Source: Desmodesmus armatus (taxonomy: Eukaryota > Chlorophyta > Chlorophyceae > Sphaeropleales > Scenedesmaceae). Taken from it: a DNA stretch of 64,000 bases. The translations under genes were made by a program, and so were the position numbers. Of the stretch, positions 1 to 10,159 are shown one piece after another (the stretch's first letter is position 1; each line of letters begins with the position of its first letter). The notes under the pieces were generated by a model. The model had not been told where the DNA came from and ran no database searches. It worked only from the letters and a program-made list of their open reading frames with translations. The DNA lies in the NCBI GenBank assembly GCA_007449985.2, contig VIIQ02000712.1, positions 62,001 through 126,000 of the forward strand, read 5' to 3'.

Positions 1-312
1 AATGGGGCCTGAGCAGTACCTGGCCAAGTGCAATAGGGAACATGTATGCAGGCTGTGCGTATCGCTTAGCCCCCAACACTATTGCTTTCTGATACATTTG
101 GTACGGTGTCGCCAGCACACTGGGGTCTTCTATATTCTGCTTGACCACATGGGTTCCATTGAACCCTGACCCTGCCAGCCTGTCAAGCGGTTTGCGCTCC
201 CAACCAACGCTTTGGCTGATGTAGGTGCTATGAGTAATATATAAGCATGCTGGAGTTGTGTAATTTGCATGAACATTCACTCCAACGATTTGACGCCCTG
301 TCGTCGTGCCTT
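1..312 (-). CDS. Possible 3'-ward exon of an unidentified minus-strand gene, cut by the window edge
   Basis: On the minus strand an open frame of about 100 codons runs from a possible acceptor (…GAGGTTAG at about 313-320) to the left edge without a stop. It reads like ordinary protein, with segments such as GRQIVGVNVHANYTT, STYISQSVGWERKPLDRLAG and LGAKRYAQPAYMFPIALGQV. It contains no low-complexity sequence. I do not recognise the family. A second minus-strand open stretch at about 545-784 (with PLAWSMPWVLAAQARIDGL) could be an upstream exon of the same gene, which would place it head-to-head with the alternative oxidase gene. Both the gene model and the coding status are uncertain. Confidence 0.3.
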
Positions 313-908
313 CCTAACCTCAACGTGACCTGACCCTTCGTGTACAAGACATCAGGTGAGCCATAGGAGCGCTTTGTACAATGCAGAAGCTTTAGTATCA
401 CGTTTGCCTGGTTCCACGCCGTTGGAGAGTCCTGTATATACAGTATATACATACAATATATTGCCTTCTATCCGACATGGCACCCGTGTTGTTTGATCAT
501 GAAGACTATGGTTTGTTGCATTTGCGGCTTGATATGACCACTTGTCAGTGCTCAGTGGGCCGTCTTCCTGGGACCTTCCACTTTGGTCCTTCCACTTTGG
601 CAGGTTCAAGTATGTTGCCATTCGGTGCTGTCAGCGCTAGCGCTGGGGTCTTTCCTGGACTGGCATGGTCTGCGTATAAAGTGTCAAGCCCGTCTATGCG
701 GGCCTGGGCAGCAAGAACCCAGGGCATGCTCCAGGCAAGTGGCTTCAGGAAGGGTGTAGGCCTTGTGCATGGACACTGCCTCAAACATGCGCTTGGGGTT
801 TCCTAGAGTGTGCACCCACTTGGGGCATTCAGCAGCTGTTGGACTAGCATCTCCAGCTGCAGGAATGCTATCACATGCAGCCCTACATGATACTACATTG
901 AAGCAGGT

Positions 909-3092
909 GTGACCAAGCAGCAGCTGCCTGCAGTCCCCTCATGCAGGCTGCACCCCTGCCCAGCTTCCAAGCATCACCTCCTGCATACTGCAGCACGCAA
1001 TTGTTTCTATATGCTGAGCCACAAGTACACTGTGTCTGTTGGTATGCATGCACAGGTGCACACGTCCAGCACACCAGCAGCACACAGCGTGCTGAGCACC
1101 ACTGCCCCCAACAGCACACTTGCAGGACACACATCAGCACAACAGGATGCAACACCTGCAGACACCAACAGCAGCCATCATCACGAGGACACCAGCACCA
1201 GTGCCATGGGCAAGCCTGAGTCGATTGCTCCCCATGCTGGCATGAGCAAGGCCAGTCAGGATGCTTGGGTTGGTGCCAGCAGCGCTGCAGGAGTCCCCAT
1301 TGATGTGTCTGCAGTGATGCAGAACCCTGTGTACAGCAAGGAGTACATGGAGTCTGTGAGGCCTGTGCACATCACACCCAAGGAGGTGCGTGAGGTTCAT
1401 CATGATGCAGTGGGCTGATGTGTGCATGGGGTTGGGCTGGGACGGTTCCTGCCCTGGCTGATGTCCTAGCACAGTGGAGGACTGAACAAAACAGGAGGGA
1501 GGAATGTCCACTGCAGTCTGGCTATCACAGTGGCAGTCTGGATATCACAGTGGCAGCACTTCCGCAGCTGCAAGCCTGTTGGCACAACAAAATGCTGCAC
1601 CTCACCCCAGGCTGAGCTGCCAGTGGATCGGAGTGTGAAAAACATTGCCTCTACCAGTCACTGTTACAGCGGTCAAGTCATGCCATGGGTTCCTGATGCC
1701 GTTGCACCTCCTGCACCCCTTGTACACCTCTCTATGTGTTGCAGCTGCACCAGCGCTTGGCCTTTGCCACCATCACAGCCATGCGCAAGAGCTTTGACAT
1801 TGCCACCGGCTACCACCCTGACAGAATGAATGAGGCCAGGTGGCTGCGCCGCATCATCTTCCTGGAGACAACAGCCGGAGTGCCGGGCATGGTGGGCACC
1901 TCAACTACACTGGCGGATTGGTGCAGCGGCCATTGACTGGCCAGTGTACGGCCCAGCCTGCGCATGCTCTTGCTTGAAGTTCCATGTAGACAGTCACCAG
2001 TGTGTGACCTGTGCTGTTTGCCTGGCCCCAGCTATGCCAAAGAGCCCTGACTTGCTGATTGTGGCTCAGGCTTTGGAGTGCTTGCATTGATTATTCGCCG
2101 CAACTGCAATCGCAACTCCCTCTTGCATGGCAGGTTGGCGGCATGCTGCGCCACCTGCGCTCCCTTCGCCTGATGCAGCGAGACCAGGGCTGGATCAACA
2201 CCCTGCTCGAGGAGGCAGAGAACGAGAGGATGCACCTGCTCACCTTCATGGGCATGAGGCAGCCGGGCCGGCTCTTCAGGAGTGCAGTGATCGTGGCGCA
2301 GGGGGTCATGTTCAACCTGCTGTTCATGGCGTACCTGCTGTCCCCCAAGTTCTGCCACTCGCTGGTGGGATACCTGGAGGAGGAGGCAGTCAAGACCTAC
2401 ACACACGCCATCAAGGTGAGCACCCACCAAAAGATGTATTCTTTCCCGGAATGCTGAAGTCGTCACCCTGGTTTGTCCAGACATGCCTGCCGCAGGCCCC
2501 AAGCCGGGCTCAGTGCTTTGATGGCTGACGCAGCAACTAGGGGTACTCGTGTGTGTTTTGCACACCATCATGGTGTGTGTTGACATGCGCCATCACGATC
2601 AGATTTACACACCAACTGATGTCTGTCAGACACCCCGGGTGAAACGGTTTCACAAAGGCCCCTCAGTGGGCCAGCTGCCAGCTGTCAGCACATGAGATCT
2701 TCAGCAGCTCAGCTGGTGGTCCAGGAAATGTTTGTGTGAACAGACCCTGGGCACGCCTGTTACTAACAAGGCTTGCCAGTGGCTAGTACTCACGTACCCA
2801 AGGGGACAAAATCAACATGATGTTGCATCTCACATTCAAACCCTCTTCCCACGCCCAACCACCTCTGTTGCTGTGTGTACAGGACGTCGATGCTGGCCGT
2901 GTGTGGTCCGGCCAGCCTGCACCCCCCATCGCCCAAGCCTACTGGAAGCTGCCTCCTGATGCCACCATGCGAGACCTGCTGCTTGCAGTGCGTGCTGACG
3001 AGGCCTGCCACAGCCACGTGAACCACACCTTTGCAGGACTGCCACAGGATGAGGTGAACCCCTTCACCCGCAAGGGTGGCGACATGCCCTGA
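909..3092 (+). CDS. AOX: Mitochondrial alternative oxidase (ubiquinol oxidase, di-iron)
   Basis: Ubiquinol:oxygen oxidoreductase of the inner mitochondrial membrane, which bypasses complexes III and IV. Exons by splice signals: about 909-1385, 1745-1891, 2134-2415 and 2883-3092 (stop TGA). Exon 1 ends in the family signature [14 protein letters not shown]. Exon 2 has [15 protein letters not shown] with the first iron-ligand Glu. Exon 3 has [13 protein letters not shown] (E-x-x-H) and the hydrophobic stretch before [13 protein letters not shown]. Exon 4 has [12 protein letters not shown] (E-x-x-H). All four di-iron glutamates and both histidines are visible. The acceptor of exon 3 restores the conserved [13 protein letters not shown] junction. 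The start is uncertain: Met at 909 or 1014 gives a Ser/Thr/His-rich leader, and a further 5' exon carrying a clearer mitochondrial presequence is possible. The C-terminus ([11 protein letters not shown]) is of normal length. Confidence 0.93.
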
Positions 3093-4183
3093 TTATATGC
3101 AGTGTGGAGTGATGTAGTTGTCACGGAGGGTGCAGTACAGCCTGTACCTGGCAGGTGGTGGTTAGTGGCAGCAGCATGCACAGGCCGCCAAGCGAGGTTG
3201 GAACCCAGTGCATGTGGCTAGGGGCTGGGTGGTCCCGTCAGGTGGGCACACATGGCCGCGGCGGCAGAGTCTGGCTTGTTGATGTTTTCTACTAGATGGT
3301 ATGGAGGTGGAGCCAAGGATGCACACTGTTGCGGTACACGCATGCATGCATTCAGCAGTGGAGTGGCCATTGAGTGTTGTTGAATCAAGTTGGTGTTGTT
3401 GTTGGTAGGCAATTGGTCGAATCAAGTTGGTCACCAACAGTGTTGTAGTTGGTAGGCAGTTGGTGCATGTGAAAGAACAGCACGTTTGGGGTTGCCGTTG
3501 GGACGAGGTTTATCATTCGTCATGTTGTGGCTGTCGGCTGGGCTTGCACTGGGAACTTGGTGCAGCTTTACAAACTTTGAAGCTTGAAGCTTGTGAACCT
3601 TCAAAATTGAGGCATTCCAGCTGTGCGCATGCAAGCTGGGGTGCCATGCGCAAGCAAGCTGGGGTGCCATGCGAAGCGTGAGACGATCCTCAAATGGGGT
3701 ACTGCTGCAATCATTGGTGCTTGGGACCCGCACTGTTATGGCCAGGTTGCTGTGTCAGTCAGGCCTGCACTTTGGCCCACAGCTGGGCTACCTGACGCCC
3801 TGATATCAGAGCAGCCAATAAGACTGGACCATGCAGGCTGACGGCACACAATACTTGCAAGCACTATATTGCCGTGCTATATAGTGCACCCTGCTGTGCA
3901 AACCCAGGGTGCACCCTGCTGTGTAAGCAAGACCTTTGCGCATCCATGCCAGGTGTGTATCGAGCTGCGTAGCCAAGCTGCGCAAGTGAGTTGGAGGCGC
4001 ATACTAAAATGTACGACTTGGAAGGATGACTGCATGAAGTTGTAAGCAAGCTGTGCTGGATTGGTATTGTGAGTCAACCACACGGACAACGTTTTGTCAT
4101 ACTGGTAGAAAAGCATACACGTGCATGGAGGTCTGCTGCACAGACCAAGTGCTCCTTACACAACTGTGTTCCAGTCAAGCGCA

Positions 4184-4244
4184 GGGGTAGTAAGGGTCCC
4201 TTACCCCTTTGGTAAGGGTCCCTTAGCCCTTACTACCCCTGGTC
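4184..4244. repeat. Nested palindrome (hairpin), also at about 11176-11233
   Basis: The arms CAGGGGTAGTAAGGG and CCCTTACTACCCCTG flank inner GGTAAGGGTCCCTTA-type repeats, so the whole segment can fold into a long hairpin built from GGGTAAGGGA words. Both copies of the segmental duplication carry it. Copy 2 has one C fewer in the right arm. No gene or terminator is evident beside it. Confidence 0.75.
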
Positions 4245-5907
4245 AAGCGTTCCCAACACAGGATGTGCCCAATGCTGTTGAGGCCAGATAGTGGTAGCAT
4301 ACATGCATGATGCAATGTTCAACAAGCGGCTTGAAACAAGTTACAAAGTACAGCAGGGCAACCCTAAGCAGCTGCTGGACGTCCAAAGCAGCAACGTTGC
4401 CTCGGCGTCACTCCCTTGATCAGCAGTACACCACGACAACAAGGCTTCAAGCCTGCTTGCATGCAAGATGCGTGCAGCACTCAGCGGCTGTCTGCAGTAG
4501 TCGCACCCCGCTGTGGAGATACACAAATATTCAGCTCACCACACACCCAGCCCGTGGAGGCTGGGGCAGGCAGACATAATGCAAGCAAGGTCGCTGCCAG
4601 CGAGACGCAATGGTGCTGCGCGCTGGCCCGCATCAACTACACCACTCCCTGAACCTCCCGCATTCGGTGAGAGTGCACAGCAGGCATACAAGCTCTGCAG
4701 CTGCGGCAGCTGGCGCCCTGCAGGAAACACATGCTGCCAGATGCCCGGCGGCAGCTGGCAGTTTGTCAAAGACAGATCCTGCAGCTGGCTGCTTGCTGTC
4801 AGTCCTGCATACTCCACTGATGGGGGAGGCCAAGCCCGGTCTGCTGCACCATGAAGCTCTGTGCCAGTCAACTTGACTGAGATGGAGTCCATCTCCTCTG
4901 GCCGTGACACATGCAGCTGCTGCAGCTGTGTCAGCTTGCCCAGTAGGGCCAGAAGTTGTGTGGGGCTGAAGACGGCATCAACCAGGTGCAGGCTGGTCAG
5001 CTGAGTCACCTCATGCAGCTTGCTGGGCTCCACAATGAAGTGCTTGAGGTGCAGGCTCTGCAGTGCTGTCAGGGCCGGCAGCCAAGGAGTGCTGCCATAG
5101 CCATTGGTGTGTAATGGTGGGTTAGCCTGCTCAACATCGTGCTGTTAGTGACGGCCAGGATCCATTTCATCAAGCTCTTTCTCTGAAAACTTGTATGGTT
5201 TTGATGCTGCCAGTTCAAGGCGGGTGAGTCCTGTCATGCTGCGCAGCCCCTCCAGGCCTGCTGCAAGGTTGGCTGACACGCTGCCGGTGTGCATGATGAG
5301 TGTCTGTAGCTTGACCAGGCAGCTCAGGTGCTGCACTGCGTTGTCGTACCCATACTTCCCACCTTCAACCTCAAGTTGGACTCTGCCTGTTGTGAGGCTG
5401 ACAGTGCGCAGCTCCAGATGGGTGAGGTTGGTCAGAAACTTGAGTGATTCGTTCTCCAAATGGGAGGTAAAGAAGCCGATGTAGCAGCTTGGCAGCTCAG
5501 GGACGGGGCAGCTGTAGGTCAGGTGCTGCAGGTCGGTTGCTGCTGCCACTGACCGGATTGTGCTGAGTGAATGTGAGCAGGCGCCCATATGCAGCTTGGT
5601 GAGAGATGTCAGGTCAGAAAGCATGTTGTAGTGCTCGCCCCTGCACCATCTTGCATACCCAGCTGCAAAGTTTTGGGACAGGCCCCGCTCCATCTTTGCA
5701 TGCCACCTGGCAGCACAGCCGTGCAGTTCCAGCTCCCTCAGTCGTGGTGGAAGAGTGTTGAAGGACTGGTTGAAGTTGGTGAGCTGTAGCTTGGTCAGGT
5801 GCTGGCCATGCTTGGGAAGCCAGCACTTAGCAAAGCTGTCACAGCAGTCCTCTCGGTGGTCTGGCGCATCACGTGGGTCATCATAACATTACCAACGGTG
5901 GCAGTCA

Positions 5908-5931
5908 TCATCATCATCATCATCATCATCC
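5908..5931. repeat. CAT/ATG trinucleotide microsatellite (copy 1), encodes poly-Asp on minus strand
   Basis: A run of ATC/CAT units in the F-box/LRR reading frame encodes consecutive Asp on the minus strand. The same tract in copy 2 (12898-12938) is longer and uninterrupted. In copy 1 it is split by the insertion, and further CAT units resume at 7308-7340. Confidence 0.85.
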
Positions 5932-7310
5932 GATGTACACTATGCACCAAGTCTTGGACTGCTGCTCGCTGCCCATGCACATGCAAGGCCAGAGTCTCAG
6001 AGGCTGACCATGTGCACCCCAGGTTGGAGCTGTGTTGTTCTGTGTTTTGCATAGGACTTGTAACCGTGTGTGATGATACTCTCTTACAGTTCCTGTGCTG
6101 CTTACGCTGGCTTTGAGACACCCTGCCCCTTGCTTTCATGCCTTACCCTGCATACCCATGAATGATATACTTGCACCCCGTGCTGCAGCATTGCGTGCTG
6201 CAACTGTGGCCCTAAATGTGTTTCTTGAAAACCAGAACAACAGTTTTCTTTGCAAGTAATCAAAGTAAACCCAGCGTCTGAGGATCACTGCTTTACGATC
6301 AAACCTGCAAACGGCAGACATACAAATGTGTGCAAGCATAGAGTTGCTCAAAAGCTCTCTAAACACTTACACGTACACTTGAAACATTTGATTGGAACCT
6401 TGCGTGCATCAGCCCTTGTCCCAGCACCAACATTTGCCCCAACCTGTGCCAAGCCTACCCGCAAACACTGCGCCCTGCCCTCCCTGTCATGCGAAACACT
6501 TCAGATTCACAGAATCATTACTTCAAGTGCTAAGCGCCCGCGATCCAGCGCTGGAAAACAAAGTGCATGTTGCCGTGACTTCCAACAAACTTGTGATCGA
6601 ACACCTACTTAAGCGCGGGCACGCCCTAGCTTCAGTCTCTCTCACCTCCAAGACCAAGCGACCCTTACCCCTACTACCTTTACCTACAAAACGAGAACAC
6701 ACGATGCCTCCCAAGGCCAAGCCCCCGGCATCCGATACCCCGGCAGGCAAGTGTGCGCTGACTGGCCACATGGTGGTAGTCAGGGGGCAACGCGTTAGCA
6801 CGGTGTGCTTAAAGTACAGCCGACACCCACACGTGCACCCATCTGGGGGTCGTGTGCTGGCTGTGACCACCATGCAGCGTACACTGCTTGTCGATCACCG
6901 ACACAGTCAAACCGCAGACACAGCTGAGACACGTTGCACCGCATCCAGACTAAGCATATGCGCAGTGTGAACCACAGAATCCTGGCCACGGGCCTGTTGC
7001 AAGCAATGCTGCTTAACACTTGCAACAACCTGTGCTGCCCTGCAGTTGCACCTGTCTGCCCTGTGCAACTGCATGGCCCCCCTTGCATACCTGCCTGTTG
7101 CACTATGTCTGCATTTCACAGCCCAGCATCAGACCCTGTACTGGGCATGTGAACCCTCAGCCCCAAGCGTTGCTACCAGCACAAGTGCTGTGCTGTAGCA
7201 CACCACTGTTCTATGCTCTACAGCTGTGCAGGCTTTGCATACTGTGCCTGCTGCAGCGCTCTCAGTAACCCAGCAGCGGTGGACAGCAGTGCGCTGTGCT
7301 ACCTAGGATC
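5932..7310. mobile_element. Roughly 1.4-kb insertion inside the GAT repeat of LRR copy 1
   Basis: Copy 2 and the third paralogue lack this segment, so it is a derived insertion. ATCATCATCCGA occurs on both sides (about 5922-5933 and 7308-7319), compatible with a target-site duplication or with slippage in the repeat. I see no long terminal inverted repeats. Inside, a plausible transcription unit start lies at about 6600-6710 (CTTAAGCGCGGG, then ATG at 6704 reading MPPKAKPPASDTPAGKCALT). No transposase or reverse transcriptase motif is recognisable, so the element class is unknown and it may be non-autonomous. Confidence 0.5.
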
Positions 7311-8096
7311 ATCATCCGAGATCATCAAAATCATCATCATCGTCGATGTTTGTCTCACGCACTGCACGTGCTCTGAACATATTGAATGTGTGGCTGAAAG
7401 CATCCTGGGCCTTGGTTGCATGGTCTGCTGCTGCATTGAGTCTGGAGTGGGCCAGGCTGAAGCTGCTGAGCCGCAGCCCGGGCGGCAGCTTTGCAGCTAT
7501 GGCTATCAGCACTTCGTCTGGAAAGGCCAAGATGTCCATGACAACGAGAAACAGGGGAACGATGGTCCCAACCACCAGACAGCAGCAACTGGCAAGTGAC
7601 ACAGCAAAAACAGACAGAGGACACGGTATAGCTTGTTGTGAATCCAAGTAACAGTTATAAAACGAGCTAGTGAGGGCAGTATCATGCTTCATTTCGTAGC
7701 TTTTTGCCATGTCCTGCTGAACCCTGTACAACCGAAATGCACAGCGTATCGTGGTCACGCAACACATGAAACTTCGTGGTTCTTTTGTATTTCCACCGGA
7801 TTCAGCCGCACTGGTCTGTCAGTTTCCTCTCTCAGCTTGAGGCGACTCCCTGTTGAGAAAAAATGTGAAGCTTGTGTGCTGCACACGGTGGGGTATATCA
7901 AGAAGCCCTCCCCCGGGGTTGTTGGGGTTGTTCAGGCAACTTATCAGTCTATCAGATGGTTTAGGGCTCTACTAGACCCCTGTAGGCATCTGTCCAGCCT
8001 CACAGTTGCACGGGCCCTGCTCAAGTCACTGAGAGGCTCCAGTTAGAGCCATAAATCAACTAGAAATATGCGGCACAAGACAATTTGCAACACGGA

Positions 8097-9124
8097 TGAC
8101 TAATATAGCGCTGACCCTAGGGCAGGTGTGTCACTCAGCACCCATCTTAGGACGCATGCCGCATGGGTGCATGCCCTTGAGGCCAATGTAGTACATGGGA
8201 GGGACAATGCCCCGAGCTTCCATCAGCTATGCTTGCCTAGGGGGATCTTGCGGTGTTTGGGACGGTACCGGCTTGGCGGACACCACTTGAGTGGACGCCT
8301 GCATGGTGGGGGACAACAGCATGGGCGAACCTGCCCCCTCTGCTCTGGTAGGGGGTTGCGTGCTGAGTGGCATGACACACTTGTAGCCAGGTGTGGGGGG
8401 GACAGGCCTGAGGACTTGCTGCATTTTGTCTTAGAGTGCCCCGCATATGATCATATCAGGGACAAGTATGCTTCAGTATTTGCCTATGGTGGTGGGGACT
8501 CAGTGCAGCGGTGCATGCAGCTTGTGTTCGGCACCACCCACCAAACTCAGCTGGCCCGTTGCATTGCAGCTATGGACGTGTATAGAAGGCACCTGCTGGG
8601 TAAGGGCAATCTGTTTGGGGTGCGCCCTATTCAGCAACCGGACGGCTATGTGGCTGTTATGCCCTACCCAGCCTGCTTGCACCGTGCGACAAGCTCACCC
8701 CTGTCTACGCAGTTGCTCAGGCTCGGGGTACGGCACTCTGACACCTTAGCATTGGCAGCAGGAGCACTAGTAGTAGCTGTGTTGTGGGTCCTGCTCTGCG
8801 TGCTAGCACAGCAAATGATTGGCTTGATGTGTTGACTTCTGCCTATGTTGAGACTTGTCTGAAAGACTGACCCATGTGTGTGCGTGCACTGTGTGTGGAG
8901 ACTACCAGCTTGCAGCTGAGTCATGAATGCACGATCCTATACCTGGTGTGTGTGGCAGTTGCCCTTGGTGGTGTGTGTTTTTTTTGGGGGCTGGTCTTGT
9001 TTGCCGGTCTTGCTGCAGTTTTTCTTGCAGGTGTGTCTTCCCAGTTCATCCCGTGTGGAGAGTACCGCTCAGCGGTGAAAGTATCCACTTGTAACAACCT
9101 CCCCCCCCCCCCCAAAAAAAAATA
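8097..9124 (+). mobile_element. 5'-truncated non-LTR retrotransposon (LINE) 3' end
   Basis: An open frame from about 8104 to 8835 ends with the pattern TCPLC…RPEDLLHFVLECPAYDHIRDKY. This is the Cys/His zinc-binding segment found at the C-terminus of many plant and algal LINE reverse transcriptases. No polymerase domain precedes it; the frame begins right where homology to duplication copy 2 ends, so the element is 5'-truncated as is usual for target-primed reverse transcription. The 3' UTR follows and ends in a C-run and an A-run (9101-9122) with AATAAA, a typical tail. I could not match a target-site duplication. Confidence 0.75.
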
Positions 9125-10159
9125 AATATGCATGCACCTGTGCATGCTTTGTTTAGTTGTTCAGTTATGAACTTCACTACGTATTCTAGAAGCTTCGCCT
9201 GCTATTACTATATAAGCAGGCGCGGAGCAGGTTGTCCAGAAGACCGAAGAGACGGAGAAGTTCGAGGTTGTGTTGTCAAGGTTACGTTTGAGCATTCATG
9301 AGATTGTTTATGTAACTGACTGACTGGTTTGTCTTGCTATGGTGTCTTGAGAGACACGGCTTGCCTTCGACTGACTGAGCCCCAGAGTGACCAGCAGTCC
9401 CTTCCTATACCAGCAGTACAGTGCAGACAATAATCCATGTAAAGCACGCGCACAGCGCGTTGATACAAGTCTTTTGCTACGTGAACGTCAGACAGTGAGT
9501 CGAGTTGGTGCTTGTAGTCATGCAATCCCTCCCTGAGTCTGAGAACCAGTCCCTGTGACTTGTTTGAGCATCAGCAGTGCCACTGCAACAAGTGCACAGT
9601 TCATTTCCCCTTTGTTTGGCAAGCACCAACAGCAGTACCTTGAGGGGTACCTCCGGCACAACAGCAGTAGCTGGGACCCCCACCTCCGGCACAGCAGCAG
9701 CATACAGGGGTACCCACCCCCCAGCACGACAGCAGTACACAGGGGTACCAACCCCCTGGCACAGCAGCAGTACAGTGAGGGATATCATCCCTTGTGCCGC
9801 AACCCCCACCCCCTGGCACGACAGCAGTGCTGTGAGGGATCACCCGTCCTTGTGAGCCCAGCCTCTTGTGCAGCCCTTTGCCCTTTCACCCCTTACCCGC
9901 CTTACACAGCGGCTGCATCGAGTTTTGAGTGGAGACTGTCTACAATTGTGGACATCAGAGTGCTTCCCTGTGCACTCTTGGCCTTCGATCATCCCTGGGC
10001 TGCGTGATACCTGTTGAGGAGAGTCCCACGTCTGCTACAGCAGCCCCAGTGACCCCAACCCCGCACCCGCCCGGGGCACGTCCGACCCCGACAGCCCTTC
10101 CTGACAGCGAGCCTGCAACTGCAGCGCCTGCGGCCCTGAGCCCTGCCGCCGGTCGCTTA
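9125..10159. other. Spacer between duplication copies: possible retroelement debris and a minisatellite
   Basis: There is no recognisable gene. A TATA-like CTATATAAGCAGGCGCGG at 9209-9226, followed by a purine-rich leader, resembles the promoter part of a retroelement LTR, but no partner LTR is seen. From 9650 to 9840 a degenerate minisatellite of about 36-39 bp repeats the words GGCACARCAGCAGTACA and GGGGTACCCACCCC. From 10010 to 10155 the plus strand encodes a Pro/Ala/Thr-rich stretch, perhaps a linker from a degraded element. Confidence 0.35.
9650..9840. repeat. Degenerate minisatellite, unit about 36-39 bp
   Basis: Four to five diverged units share GGCACAACAGCAGTA, then a GGGGTACC-type block, then a C-rich block. 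On the minus strand it reads as repeating GVGTPVYCC-like peptides, a by-product of the unit rather than evidence for a gene. Confidence 0.7.

Larger units (their letters stand above)
4536..7539 (-). pseudogene. F-box/LRR protein gene, duplication copy 1 (interrupted)
   Basis: Reading on the minus strand from Met at 7539, the N-terminus MDILAFPDEVLIAIAAKLPP looks like an F-box (LPDEVL…I…LP). It is followed by FSLAHSRLNAAADHATKA, a poly-Asp tract encoded by (GAT)n, and leucine-rich repeats of the type LTKLQL / LTHLELRTVSL / LTSLHLVDAVFSPTQL. Three lesions are visible. A roughly 1.4-kb insertion lies in the GAT repeat. A TAA at 5889-5891, also present in copy 2, follows the Asp tract. A TAC-to-TAA change near 5142-5144 relative to copy 2 ends the frame after DPGRH. 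Unlike copy 2, the frame through the segment MERGLSQNFAAG is intact here, agreeing with the third paralogue at 48-49.6 kb. F-box/LRR proteins are substrate receptors of SCF ubiquitin ligases; that role is inferred for the ancestor only. Confidence 0.7.
3160..8096. repeat. Segmental duplication, copy 1 (unit with F-box/LRR gene)
   Basis: This block matches 10160-13688 in the same orientation, near-identical by eye. It starts just 3' of the AOX gene and stops abruptly after the shared segment AAGACAATTTGCAACACGGA. Copy 1 is about 1.4 kb longer because of one insertion in its CAT repeat (5932-7310). The two copies differ by scattered substitutions and many one-base indels, for example a longer A-run near 7860. 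The non-coding left part (3160-4530) holds short tandem duplications, such as a GCTGGGGTGCCATGCG motif repeated near 3640-3670, and a nested palindrome at 4184-4244. Confidence 0.9.

Noticed and set aside
9101..9122. The C-run/A-run as an assembly gap filler
   Set aside because: It sits exactly at the 3' end of the LINE, where a tail is expected.
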